The notes under the pieces: model-generated
Databases searched by the model: none
Told to the model about the DNA's origin: nothing
Seen by the model: only the letters and a program-made list of their open reading frames with translations
Assembly (NCBI GenBank): GCA_964390805.1
Contig: CAYMKL010000004.1
Span: 34,609-98,608, forward strand
DNA from: CAYMKL01 sp964390805
Lineage (GTDB): Bacteria; Chloroflexota; Anaerolineae; VGOG01
Direction: 5' to 3'
DNA length: 64,000 nt
Program-made: the position numbers and the translations under genes
Shown here: in pieces, positions 9,173-17,406 of the stretch
Numbering within the stretch: the first letter of the stretch is position 1
Layout: each line of letters opens with the position of its first letter

Positions 9173-9748
9173 ATGACGAGTCTTATGCAACCCTTTGCTG
9201 CCCGATTGCAATTCCAAAATGGGCTGATAGAACCTTATGGCAGAAAAACTGTGAGAAGGCTCAGCGACATGAGGGGGATGTATCTGGATATCGCCGCCAC
9301 AGAGGAGCTTCTCAAGCAAGGTGACCTCTTGCTTTACGAGGTCTACGAGGTGGACGTCCCACATGAACAGGGGCAGTTGATTTACTGCACAAGCATCATT
9401 TATCCCGGCAAGGTCGGCGACGAATATCACATGACCAAGGGGCATTTCCATAGCAAAGAGGGCACGGCTGAAGTTTACTTTGGCTTGCACGGAAGAGGCT
9501 ACCTGCTCATGCAGACCCACGATGACCAGGTCAACGTGATAGAGATGGTGCCGGGCACGGTCGCTTACATTCCCCCTTTCTGGGCTCACCGAACGATCAA
9601 CATCGGCGACGAGAAGTTTGTTTTCTTCGGTGTATACCCAGGCGATGCTGGACATAACTACGGCACCATCGAGGAGGGAGGCTTCGCCAAACTCGTGGTG
9701 GAGAGAAACGGGAAACCCGCCCTCGTTGACAACCCCCGGTATCGCTGA
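9173..9748 (+). CDS. Cupin-type glucose-6-phosphate isomerase
   Basis: A 191-residue cupin of the archaeal-type phosphoglucose isomerase family, unrelated to the classical large enzyme. The metal site is seen in MTKGHFHSKEGTAEVYFGLHGRG (His, His, Glu) and the second His in WAHRTIN. It interconverts glucose-6-phosphate and fructose-6-phosphate in the cytoplasm with a metal ion. CAGGAG precedes the ATG. It lies between two copies of the same short repeat, which may have separated it from the AOR gene. Another sugar-phosphate isomerase role within the cluster is possible. Confidence 0.9.
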   Translation: MTSLMQPFAARLQFQNGLIEPYGRKTVRRLSDMRGMYLDIAATEELLKQGDLLLYEVYEVDVPHEQGQLIYCTSIIYPGKVGDEYHMTKGHFHSKEGTAEVYFGLHGRGYLLMQTHDDQVNVIEMVPGTVAYIPPFWAHRTINIGDEKFVFFGVYPGDAGHNYGTIEEGGFAKLVVERNGKPALVDNPRYR

Positions 9749-9750
9749 CT

Positions 9751-9932
9751 GTCATTGCGAAGGCGCGGGGTTTGCGCCTGAAGCCTGCCCTGAGCATAGC
9801 CGAAGGGCAATCTCCAGTGAGCGCCTGGTGTCCAGGTGGGAGATTGCTTCGCCCCTGCGGGCTACTAAGAAACTGTGTATGTTTCTTACATCCTGAGTGG
9901 CGGCCACCCGCCATGGATAAACTCGCAATGAC
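9751..9932. repeat. Composite inverted-repeat element containing a CPEHSRR-type insert
   Basis: Outer arms GTCATTGCGA (9751-9760) and TCGCAATGAC (9923-9932) match the family at 9055-9138. Inside lie GCAATCTCC and GGGAGATTGCTTCG arms, interrupted by a short unit CCCTGAGCATAGCCGAAGGG around 9787-9807 that recurs inside the LarA gene at about 46125-46150. It looks like one repeat inserted in another. Confidence 0.75.
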
Positions 9933-9948
9933 AGCCTGAGAGGAAAGA

Positions 9949-10209
9949 ATGCCCAGAGTCCTGGTTAAGTTTCTAGCATCCGTGAAGGATCAGGTGGGCA
10001 AAGGGATGGAGGAATTCGAGATGCCCGATGGCTCCACCTTGAGCGAGTTGGTGGTGAAGCTTCAGGAATCTCACCGTTTGTCGCTACTTGACCCGGCCAT
10101 CATGGTCACTCTGAACGGGAGGGGAATTCGCCAACTCCCAGAAGGGTTGGAAACGAGGCTCGGAGAGGGGGACGTGATCCTGCTGTTCCCGTTGATTTCG
10201 GGCGGGTGA
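9949..10209 (+). CDS. MoaD/ThiS-family ubiquitin-like sulfur carrier
   Basis: An 86-residue beta-grasp protein ending in the obligatory Gly-Gly (ISGG), the C-terminus that is thiocarboxylated in MoaD and ThiS. Its position next to an AOR gene suggests it donates sulfur for the tungsten- or molybdenum-pterin dithiolene. Adenylation by MoeB and pairing with MoaE would be needed; neither is in the window. AGAGGAAAG precedes the ATG. The FGGY kinase follows after 22 bases. Confidence 0.88.
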   Translation: MPRVLVKFLASVKDQVGKGMEEFEMPDGSTLSELVVKLQESHRLSLLDPAIMVTLNGRGIRQLPEGLETRLGEGDVILLFPLISGG

Positions 10210-10231
10210 CCGCCCAAGGAGGTGAGCTGCT

Positions 10232-11791
10232 TTGAGTGAGAAGACCTACCTCATCGGCATTGACGTGGGCACCATGGGCACGAAGTCGGCCATTTTCGAT
10301 ACGGAGGGCAACCTCATCGCCCTGGCCTTCGAGGAGTCGAAGCTCTACTATCCCCGGCCGAGCTGGGTGGAGCAGGACCCCGACGAGATCTATTGGTCCG
10401 CGGCCCATACTATCAAGGAGTGCCTGGAGAAGAGCGGCGTCAATCCAGCGGACGTGGCGGCCATCTCCTTGGATGGCCAGATGGCAGGCATCAGCACGGT
10501 GGACGAGGAGTGGGGGGCGCCCACCGTTTACGACTCCTGGCTGGATACCAGGTGTGGGCCTTGCATCGGGCAGATGCAGGTGCACCAGGACCTTATCATC
10601 CAGAAGACGGGGGGCCCTCCGACCTACTCCCACGGCCCCAAGATCCTTTGGTGGAAGGACGAGCGGCCGGAGGTCTTCGCCAAAATCTGCAAGTTCGTGA
10701 TGCCAGCCGGCTACGTGGCGGGACGTATGGCTGGCCTCAAGGGGGACGAAGCCTTCATTGATTACACTTACACTCACTTCTCCTGCCTGAGCGACACAGC
10801 GGAGGCAGTCTGGTCTCCAGAGCTCTGTGAGCCCTTTGAGGTGCCCATGGAAAAACTGCCGCGCATCGTCGAGCCCTGGGAGATCATCGGTCAGGTGACG
10901 CCAGAGGCGGCCAGGGATTGTGGCTTGCTGGCGGGCACCCCCATTGCTGCCGGCTGCGGCGACCAGGCTGCCGGGATGCTGGGAGCGGCTATGGTGGAGC
11001 CGGGGCTGGTCTTCGACGTGGCGGGCACGGCCTCTGTCTTCGCCATCTGCGTGGACCGCTTTGTCCCAGATTTGGAGCACGGGACCCTCTTCACTGGTCG
11101 GCTTGTGCCCCCTGACCTCTTGTATGCCCTGGCTTACATCAACGGCGGAGGGTTGAACCTGCGCTGGTTCAGGGATGAGTTGGCTAAGGAGGAGAAGGCC
11201 GCGGCCGAGCGAGAGGGAAAGAACATCTACGCCCTGTTGGACGAGGCGGCTGCCTCCGTGCCGGCAGGATCGGATTCCCTCATCTTTTTGCCTCACCTTG
11301 GGGGACGGGTCTGCCCCAGCGACCCCGACATCCGTGGGCTCTGGCTGGGCTTCACCTGGAAACATCGTAAGGCCCACTTCTACCGCGCCTTGCTGGAGGG
11401 CGTGGCCTACGAATACGCCTACTATCTCGGCATCGAGAAAAGCCTCTTTCCCGATCTGGAGTTCAAGGAGGCGCGGGTCATCGGTGGCGGCTCCACCAGC
11501 AAAGTGTGGAATCAAATCAAGGCGGATGTACTGAACCTCGACTACGTGCAGCTCAACCGTGAGGAATACGCCGTGCTCGGCTCGGCCATCCTGGCTGGTT
11601 ACGCGGTGGGAGTCTTCGACGACCTTAAGGCCACCGCCAAGCGCTTCGTACGGCCCACCAGCCGCATTGAGCCCCGCCCCGCATACCACGCCTTTTATCA
11701 GCCGCTGGTGCAGGTTTACGTCTCCCTCTTCGATAAGCTGCGGGGGGCCTATCAGGAGCTGGTCAGGGTCCCTGAGCTGCCCAAGGATTGA
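10232..11791 (+). CDS. FGGY-family carbohydrate kinase (xylulokinase-like)
   Basis: A 519-residue sugar kinase with the two-domain ASKHA fold. The N-terminal phosphate motif IDVGTMGTKSAIFD and the central AGCGDQAAGMLG and GTASVFA motifs are clear, as is the late GGGSTSKVWNQIKADVL motif. It transfers phosphate from ATP to a sugar or polyol such as xylulose, ribulose or erythritol; the substrate is not fixed by sequence. Translation appears to start at TTG, with AAGGAGGTGAG upstream. It likely phosphorylates the product of the cluster's isomerase and dehydrogenases. Confidence 0.92.
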   Translation: MSEKTYLIGIDVGTMGTKSAIFDTEGNLIALAFEESKLYYPRPSWVEQDPDEIYWSAAHTIKECLEKSGVNPADVAAISLDGQMAGISTVDEEWGAPTVYDSWLDTRCGPCIGQMQVHQDLIIQKTGGPPTYSHGPKILWWKDERPEVFAKICKFVMPAGYVAGRMAGLKGDEAFIDYTYTHFSCLSDTAEAVWSPELCEPFEVPMEKLPRIVEPWEIIGQVTPEAARDCGLLAGTPIAAGCGDQAAGMLGAAMVEPGLVFDVAGTASVFAICVDRFVPDLEHGTLFTGRLVPPDLLYALAYINGGGLNLRWFRDELAKEEKAAAEREGKNIYALLDEAAASVPAGSDSLIFLPHLGGRVCPSDPDIRGLWLGFTWKHRKAHFYRALLEGVAYEYAYYLGIEKSLFPDLEFKEARVIGGGSTSKVWNQIKADVLNLDYVQLNREEYAVLGSAILAGYAVGVFDDLKATAKRFVRPTSRIEPRPAYHAFYQPLVQVYVSLFDKLRGAYQELVRVPELPKD

Positions 11792-11814
11792 TGATTATGA
11801 AGGGAGGGAGAAAG

Positions 11815-12570
11815 ATGAGGTTCATGGATAAGGTCGCCATCGTGACGGGCTCCAGCCGGGGGATGGGGCGGGCCATGGCTTTGGGCTTGGCCAGGGAGGG
11901 GGCGAGCGTGGTCGTCACCTCCCACCGTCACCCGGAGAAAGGGCAGGAGGTTGCCCACGAGCTCGAAAAGCTGGGAGGCCGGGCCCTCCATATCCAGGCG
12001 GACGTTAGCGCCAAGGCGGATGTCCAGAGACTGGTGCAAGCCACGCTGGACAAGTTCGGCAGAATTGACATCCTGATAAACAACGCCGGCATCCATATAG
12101 GTGCTGCCTTCATCGAAGAGAGCGAGGAGATGTGGTGGGAGCTTTTCAAGATCAACGTCATGGGCGTCGTCCTGCCCACGCAGGCGGTCGTCCCGCACAT
12201 GATCGAGCGAGGTAAGGGCAAGATAGTGATCACCGCCTCCAAGGCCGCCGTGGTGGGGGAGCCGTATCATGCTGCCTACAGTGCCTCCAAGGGCGCCGTC
12301 CTCTCCCTGACAAGGGCGCTGGCTATTGAGCTGGCTCCCCATAACATCACGGTGAACGCCGTCTGCCCTGGCCCCGTCCTCACCGATATGCTCCTGGAGG
12401 CAGTCCCTGATGCGGTGGACAGGGAAGAACTGGCTGCCAGCGCCCCTCTGGGGAGGGTAGGGAGGGTCGAGGACATCGTCGGTGCGGTGCTCCACCTGGC
12501 CTCCGAGGAATCCGATTGGTGCACCGGCCAGGCCATCTCCATAGATGGCGGGATGTCCATCTTGAAATAG
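11815..12570 (+). CDS. SDR-family NAD(P)-dependent oxidoreductase
   Basis: A 251-residue classical SDR with the TGSSRGMG cofactor loop near the N-terminus, NNAG motif, and YSASK catalytic Tyr-Lys. The ATG at 11815 is preferred over the upstream in-frame starts near 11788 because AAGGGAGGGAG sits just before it. It follows the kinase gene by 23 bases. Probably a sugar or sugar-acid dehydrogenase. It is one of four SDR genes in the first 18 kb, each distinct in sequence. Confidence 0.9.
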   Translation: MRFMDKVAIVTGSSRGMGRAMALGLAREGASVVVTSHRHPEKGQEVAHELEKLGGRALHIQADVSAKADVQRLVQATLDKFGRIDILINNAGIHIGAAFIEESEEMWWELFKINVMGVVLPTQAVVPHMIERGKGKIVITASKAAVVGEPYHAAYSASKGAVLSLTRALAIELAPHNITVNAVCPGPVLTDMLLEAVPDAVDREELAASAPLGRVGRVEDIVGAVLHLASEESDWCTGQAISIDGGMSILK

Positions 12571-12584
12571 CAGGGAGTAGACCA

Positions 12585-13556
12585 ATGAAGATATTAGTTA
12601 CCGCTCGCTCCTTTCGTAAGACCCCTGGGAGACACAAGGAGCTCCTGGAGCAATCCGGCCACCAGGTGGTAGAGAGTCCCCTGGATCGCCCCTTGAAAGA
12701 GGCGGAGATGGTGGAGTTGATCTCCGGTGTGGATGGGGCCGTCCTGGGCTTAGACGATGTGACGGCGAAAGTGATTCAGGCTGGTCAGCAACTCAAGGTC
12801 CTCTCTCGATATGGCGTGGGGGTGGACAAGGTTGATCTGGAAGCCGCTACGGAGGCTGGGGTAGTGGTAACCAACACGCCGGGGACGAATCACATCGCCG
12901 TGGCCGAGTTGACCCTGGGTCTCATGCTCTCTTTGGCCAGACGCATCCCCCGGCACAACTGGACCGTCAGGGAGGGCTCTTGGGCAAGGGTAAGGGGGAC
13001 CGAGCTGGCGGGGAAGACGCTGGGGATCGTGGGGCTAGGTTGGATAAGCAGGGAAGTGATCCGGCGGGCTGCTGCCTTCGACATGAGAATCGTAGTGCAG
13101 ACCAGATACCCAGACAAGGAACTGGCCGATCAATACGGCGTGGAGTATCTGTCCTTGGAGCGCTTACTAAAAGAGGCTGATTTCGTCTCCCTGCACTGCA
13201 CCGTCGCCCCAGAGCGGGCCGACCTCATCGGGGAGGAGGAACTCAGGGCCATGAAACCTACCAGTTACCTGATCAACACCGCGAGGGGAGGGTTGGTGGG
13301 TGAAGAGGCTCTGCTGGTCGCCTTGCGGGAGGGATGGATCGCCGGGGCAGCGATGGATGCCTTCGAGGAGGAGCCCGCCACCGATAGCCCCCTGGTGGCA
13401 TTGGATAACTTTGTCGCTACACCCCACATCGGCGCCGCTACCTATGAGTCCATCCTGCGCATGGGGACCCTGGCGGTGAAGAACGCCTTGCAGGTCTTGC
13501 GCGGCGAGCGCCCCCCTTACGTGGTGAACCCAGAGGTCTATGAGAAGTCCAGATAG
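12585..13556 (+). CDS. D-isomer-specific 2-hydroxyacid dehydrogenase (PGDH-like)
   Basis: A 323-residue NAD-dependent dehydrogenase of the phosphoglycerate/glyoxylate reductase family. The cofactor motif is GIVGLGWISREV. The catalytic Arg is in NTARGGLV, the Glu region is near DAFEEEP and the His is in PHIGAAT. It reduces a 2-keto acid to a D-2-hydroxyacid or the reverse. It lacks the C-terminal ACT domain of long serine-pathway enzymes, so a role in sugar-acid breakdown is more likely. The ATG at 12585 follows GGGAGTAG; a longer upstream frame overlaps the SDR gene and is rejected. Last gene of the + strand cluster. Confidence 0.9.
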   Translation: MKILVTARSFRKTPGRHKELLEQSGHQVVESPLDRPLKEAEMVELISGVDGAVLGLDDVTAKVIQAGQQLKVLSRYGVGVDKVDLEAATEAGVVVTNTPGTNHIAVAELTLGLMLSLARRIPRHNWTVREGSWARVRGTELAGKTLGIVGLGWISREVIRRAAAFDMRIVVQTRYPDKELADQYGVEYLSLERLLKEADFVSLHCTVAPERADLIGEEELRAMKPTSYLINTARGGLVGEEALLVALREGWIAGAAMDAFEEEPATDSPLVALDNFVATPHIGAATYESILRMGTLAVKNALQVLRGERPPYVVNPEVYEKSR

Positions 13557-13561
13557 CAATC

Positions 13562-13594
13562 GAGGGCCCTCCCTGAACCTACCGGAGGGCCCTC
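13562..13594. terminator. Hairpin between convergent gene clusters
   Basis: GAGGGCCCTCC at 13562-13572 pairs perfectly with GGAGGGCCCTC at 13584-13594 over an 11-base loop. It lies six bases past the hydroxyacid dehydrogenase stop, before the converging KDG kinase gene, and could stop transcription from the left. No clear T-run follows. Confidence 0.55.
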
Positions 13595-13694
13595 TGGTAC
13601 TCGAGTAGTATGCGAAGCTCTTCCTTATGGGAGGAGCTTTCTCTTTTGTGGACAGAAACCGCTGCGGACTTCCGAAACACGGGGTTCGCGTCGC

Positions 13695-14741
13695 CTACCT
13701 CTGAACTCGCCCCGACGCCTCTCCGGCCGCAAGTCGCTTCACTTCATCCACGGAGACGAGGTTGGCGTCCCCTGGGATCGAGTGTTTCAGACACGAGGCA
13801 GCGACGGCGAAGTTGAGCGCGGTTTCGTCATCCAGGCCTGTGGTTAACCCACAGATCAAACCAGCGGCGAAGGCGTCTCCACCGCCGACGCGATCAACGA
13901 TGTGGGTGATGTCGTAACGGGTGCTCAGGAAGAACTCCTGCCCATTGTGCAAACAGGCAGACCAGCCGTTGTGGCTAGCGCTGTAGCTCTCGCGCAGGGT
14001 GATGGCCTGGTATTTCAAGTTGGGGAAGGCTTCCAATACCTTCTCGCACAGCGCCCGATACTTGCCCGGGTCAAGTTCGCCCGTTTCGATCTCTCGCTCC
14101 CAAGCGCCAGCCTCGACCCTGATTCCCAGCGAGCGCTGGCAGTCCTCCTCGTTAGCGATGCCGACGTCAACGTAACGCACCAGTTCGCTCATCACCTCCG
14201 GAGCCGCCTTGCCATATTTCCACAGCTTCTTGCGGTAGTTGTAGTCACAGGAGACTGTCAGGCCCTTCTCCTTGGCTACCTGTACTGCCTTGAGCGAAAG
14301 ATCGGCGGCACTCTGGCTGAGGGCAGGGGTGATGCCGGTGATGTGGAACCAGGATGCGTCGTCAAAGATACGCTCCCAATCGAGGCTCTGCAGGTCAGCG
14401 GTAGCGATTGCCGAGTTCGCTCGATCGTAGATCACTTGAGACGGACGCTGGTTTGCGCCGGGCTCTAGAAAGTAGATGCCCATCCGCTCACCGCCGCGGG
14501 CGATGAGCGAGGTGTCAATACCTCTGCTCCGGAGGGAAGCAATACAGGCGTCGGCGATTGGATTGTGGGGCAAGACGGTGACGTAAGCGACATCCAGGCC
14601 GAAGCAGGCCAAAGAGATGGCGACATTGGCCTCTCCGCCGCCAAAGGTGGCCTCCAACAGCGGCGACTGGAAGAACCGCTCGAATCCAGGCGGCTTCAGT
14701 CGTAGCATCACCTCGCCGAAAGCTACCACTCGATCACTCAT
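13695..14741 (-). CDS. kdgK: 2-keto-3-deoxygluconate kinase (PfkB family)
   Basis: A 348-residue PfkB-type sugar kinase starting AFGEVMLRLKPPG and carrying GGGEANVAISLACFG, both typical of KDG kinase. The C-terminal ATP site DRVGGGDAFAAGLI has the catalytic Asp in GGGDAF. It phosphorylates 2-keto-3-deoxygluconate to KDPG, which the KDPG aldolase of the gene 12 bases upstream cleaves. GGAGGTGG precedes its ATG. It is the last gene of the hexuronate operon. The alternative, a tagatose or fructose kinase, is less likely given the aldolase. Confidence 0.92.
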   Translation of the reverse strand: MSDRVVAFGEVMLRLKPPGFERFFQSPLLEATFGGGEANVAISLACFGLDVAYVTVLPHNPIADACIASLRSRGIDTSLIARGGERMGIYFLEPGANQRPSQVIYDRANSAIATADLQSLDWERIFDDASWFHITGITPALSQSAADLSLKAVQVAKEKGLTVSCDYNYRKKLWKYGKAAPEVMSELVRYVDVGIANEEDCQRSLGIRVEAGAWEREIETGELDPGKYRALCEKVLEAFPNLKYQAITLRESYSASHNGWSACLHNGQEFFLSTRYDITHIVDRVGGGDAFAAGLICGLTTGLDDETALNFAVAASCLKHSIPGDANLVSVDEVKRLAAGEASGRVQR

Positions 14742-14753
14742 TTCCCACCTCCC

Positions 14754-15392
14754 CTATCCTCGTACTTGGCGCACCACGGACATGGCTTCCCGGGCTAGCT
14801 CTGTGATCTGATCGAACTCGCCGGCCGAGATCAGGTTGGCCTTGACCAGCCAGCTCCCCCCGCAGCAGTGGACGCTCGGCAGGGCCAGATAGTCTGCCAG
14901 ATTGTTCTTGTTGATGCCCCCCGTGGGAATGAACTTGACGCCTCCGTAAGGTGCTGAGATGGCCTTCAGCACGGCGATCCCACCTATAGCCTCGGCAGGG
15001 AAGAACTTCAGGATGTTCAGCCCCCGGTCGAGAGCCATGTCTATCTCGGTCGGCGTCATCACCCCGGGGGTGACGGGTATCTCGTTTTGCAGACACCAAT
15101 CCACCACCTTCTGATTGAACCCAGGAGAGACGATGAATCGAGCACCTGCAGAGACCGCCCTACTGGCCTGATCGACCGAGAGCACAGTCCCCGCCCCGAC
15201 GATGATCTCCGGCAGGCTTGAGGCAATCTGTCGAATCGCATCCTCAGCCGCAGCAGTCCGGAAGGTGATCTCGGCGCATGGCAGCCCGCCTGCCAGCAAT
15301 GCTTTGCCAAGTTCGATTGCATCCTCGGCTTTCTCGATCTTGACGACCGGTACCACACCGAGAACCCCCAGTTTGTCAAGTAAGTCTGTCAT
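14754..15392 (-). CDS. eda: KDPG / 4-hydroxy-2-oxoglutarate aldolase
   Basis: A 212-residue class I aldolase with the usual short (beta/alpha)8 barrel. The family signature AEITFRT holds the catalytic Glu, and the Schiff-base Lys is in LKFFPAEAIGG. GVMTPTE and IPTGGI are also intact. It splits KDPG to pyruvate and glyceraldehyde-3-phosphate. It overlaps the upstream dehydrogenase stop by four bases (ATGA), indicating translational coupling. Confidence 0.95.
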   Translation of the reverse strand: MTDLLDKLGVLGVVPVVKIEKAEDAIELGKALLAGGLPCAEITFRTAAAEDAIRQIASSLPEIIVGAGTVLSVDQASRAVSAGARFIVSPGFNQKVVDWCLQNEIPVTPGVMTPTEIDMALDRGLNILKFFPAEAIGGIAVLKAISAPYGGVKFIPTGGINKNNLADYLALPSVHCCGGSWLVKANLISAGEFDQITELAREAMSVVRQVRG

Positions 15393-16564
15393 TGTTTGTC
15401 TCCCTTCCTTTGGGTTGTAGCTTCTACCTCGGGGTTGACCACCCCTGGTGGCCAGCGTCCATTATACACATTAATGGCGATTTGGCAAGCGGTGTGGTAC
15501 AGATCGGCGACGCTTTCCTCGGAATTGGCCCCCACGTGGGGCGTGAAGGTCACGTTGTCAAACTCACGCAGCGGCGAATCGGCAGGCAGGGGCTCGTGCT
15601 CAAACACGTCCAACCCGGCGCCCCACACCTTGCCGGAGCGCAATGCCCCCACCAACGCCGACTCGTCCATCACTGGCCCCCGGCTGGTGTTGACAACGAA
15701 CACACCTTCTTTCATCAGATTGAATTCCCTGGCGCTCAGCAGGTGGTGCGTTTCGTCCGTCAGCGGGCAGTGCACTGAGATGAAATCGGACCGCTGCAGC
15801 AACTCGTCCAGGTCCACCTTTTGCGCTCCGTAATGGGCGGTCGTCTCGGCGTCGAGGTAAGGATCGTAGGCCAGTAGGGTCATGCCGAAGCCGCCAACCC
15901 GCTCGGCCAAAGCGCGGGCAATGCGGCCAAAGGCGACGAACCCCAGGGTGCAGCCTTTCATGCGGCGGGCTGGTCTCGCCCCGGTGCGGTCCCAGCGCCT
16001 GGCGCGAATCCAGCGGTCCTGGCGTGCGATATGTCTTACAGCACCCATGAGCAACGCCAGGGCGTGGTCTGCCACGTCCTCTAGGCAGTACGTGGGCACG
16101 TTGCAGACGGGGATGCCTCGCTCGGTGGCGGCTGCCACGTCCACGCTGTCGTAGCCGATGCCCAGCCGCACCATGCACCGGCAGCGCTCGAGTTGCTCGA
16201 TGATAGCCCGGGTGAGCAACGGACGCACCGATTGAACTATCACCACATCGCCGCTGCGCGCTGCCTCCAGAACGGCTTCGGGGGTGCGGTGCTGGCCCAC
16301 GATCCACGTGATACCGTAGCGAGCCAGCTCGTCGCCCACCCAATCCGGCGGCGTGAAGAGGTCCTCGTCGTAGTCTACTAACACGGCCGTAAAAGGCTTG
16401 TCCTGAGCGCCACACTGAGCTTGTCGAAGTGTAGCCGCAGGTGTATCGAAGGGCTTGTCCTGAGTAGCCGCAGGCGTATCGAAGGGCTTGTCCTGAGTAG
16501 CCGCAGACGTATCGAAGGGCTTGTCCTGAGTAGCTGCAGGCGTATCGAAGGGTTGGTCTGTCAT
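15389..16564 (-). CDS. D-2-hydroxyacid dehydrogenase (CtBP-like) with repeat-derived N-terminus
   Basis: A 391-residue NAD-dependent dehydrogenase of the PGDH/CtBP group: GYDSVDVAAATERGIPVCN, a Rossmann loop LGFVAFGRIARAL, the catalytic Arg in NTSRGPVMDE and His in TPHVGAN. It likely acts on a sugar-derived 2-keto acid in the hexuronate operon. Residues 5-56 are four copies of an 11-residue unit (PFDTPAATQDK), the last with eight extra residues. Removing them leaves MTDQPF joined to TAVLVDYDED, a normal family start. ATG at 16564 is five bases past the upstream SDR stop. Whether the insert is translated or a downstream start is used is unknown. Confidence 0.88.
   Translation of the reverse strand: MTDQPFDTPAATQDKPFDTSAATQDKPFDTPAATQDKPFDTPAATLRQAQCGAQDKPFTAVLVDYDEDLFTPPDWVGDELARYGITWIVGQHRTPEAVLEAARSGDVVIVQSVRPLLTRAIIEQLERCRCMVRLGIGYDSVDVAAATERGIPVCNVPTYCLEDVADHALALLMGAVRHIARQDRWIRARRWDRTGARPARRMKGCTLGFVAFGRIARALAERVGGFGMTLLAYDPYLDAETTAHYGAQKVDLDELLQRSDFISVHCPLTDETHHLLSAREFNLMKEGVFVVNTSRGPVMDESALVGALRSGKVWGAGLDVFEHEPLPADSPLREFDNVTFTPHVGANSEESVADLYHTACQIAINVYNGRWPPGVVNPEVEATTQRKGDKQ
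16397..16552 (-). repeat. In-frame tandem array of 33-bp units in a dehydrogenase gene
   Basis: Four units, each encoding PFDTPAATQDK (one unit has Ser for Pro). The unit nearest the body of the gene carries an extra 24 bp encoding LRQAQCGA, which resembles the CTTCGACAAGCTCAG repeat also seen near 20080. Unit length is a multiple of three, so the frame is kept. Confidence 0.88.
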
Positions 16565-16568
16565 GGCC

Positions 16569-17393
16569 CTACACTCCACTGAAAGCGGAGAAGCCGCCGT
16601 CTATGGGGATCACCGCCCCGTGCACAAAGCTGGCTCCATCCGATAATAACCACAGTACTGTGCCGATCAAGTCTTCGGGATCGCCGAAGCGACCCATAGG
16701 CGTATGGTCAATGATCGTCCGCCCGCGCTCTGTCAGGTCGCCGCTGGTTTCGTCCACCAACAAGAACCGATTCTGCTCGGTCAGGAAGAAGCCGGGAGCA
16801 ATGGCGTTGACGCGAATCTTGGTGGAGTGGTTCTGGGAAATGTGCACCGCCAGCCACTGAGTGAAGTTGCTCACCGCGGCTTTGGCTGGGGAATAGGCCG
16901 CAGTCCTGGTCAGCGGACGAAAGGCGGCCATGGACGAGATGTTGATGATGCAGCCAGAACCTTGATCCGCCATGTACCGCCCAAAGACCTGGCTGGGCAG
17001 CACCGTTCCGATGCAGTTAAGTTCGAAGACCCAGCGGATGGCATCGGCGGGCAGATCGAAGAAGGAAATCTCGTCGCCGGTGCTGGCCTCTCTCTTGTTG
17101 CCGCCAGCGCCGTTGATCAGGATGTCAATGCGTCCAAAAGCCTCGGTGACTCGTTGCGCCGCGGCCAGCAATGACTCTTTGTCCAGCACATCAGCCTGAA
17201 TTGCAATGGCCTGGTTTCCTTGAGTGCGGATCTCATCGGCTACTTTCTCGGCAGCGGGCAGGTTGATGTCAATCACAGATACACTGGCCCCACACTGTGC
17301 CAGAGCACGGGACAATGTACTGCACAGCACGCCCCCTCCGCCTGTGATCGCCGCCACCTTCCCGTTGAAATTGAATGGTCTGTCCAGATTCAT
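16569..17393 (-). CDS. SDR oxidoreductase, D-mannonate/fructuronate reductase-like
   Basis: A 274-residue SDR starting NLDRPFNFNGKVAAITGGGGVLCS, the N-terminal style of SDR-type D-mannonate oxidoreductases. NGAGGN replaces the common NNAG. The catalytic Tyr-Lys is in YSPAK. In hexuronate breakdown this enzyme reduces fructuronate to mannonate with NADH, upstream of mannonate dehydratase, which is not in the window. The flanking KDG kinase and aldolase genes support this role. The start follows GGAGGTCACT. An alternative is another sugar-acid dehydrogenase of the same family. Confidence 0.85.
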   Translation of the reverse strand: MNLDRPFNFNGKVAAITGGGGVLCSTLSRALAQCGASVSVIDINLPAAEKVADEIRTQGNQAIAIQADVLDKESLLAAAQRVTEAFGRIDILINGAGGNKREASTGDEISFFDLPADAIRWVFELNCIGTVLPSQVFGRYMADQGSGCIINISSMAAFRPLTRTAAYSPAKAAVSNFTQWLAVHISQNHSTKIRVNAIAPGFFLTEQNRFLLVDETSGDLTERGRTIIDHTPMGRFGDPEDLIGTVLWLLSDGASFVHGAVIPIDGGFSAFSGV

Positions 17394-17406
17394 AGTGACC
17401 TCCGTG

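Noticed and set aside
10106..11689. A 527-codon open frame antisense to the FGGY kinase
   Set aside because: Shadow of a GC-rich gene; the kinase frame has all family motifs and this frame has none.
16397..16564. A signal peptide or targeting sequence at the start of the CtBP-like dehydrogenase
   Set aside because: The segment is a tandem repeat without hydrophobic core or cleavage motif, in a cytoplasmic enzyme family.
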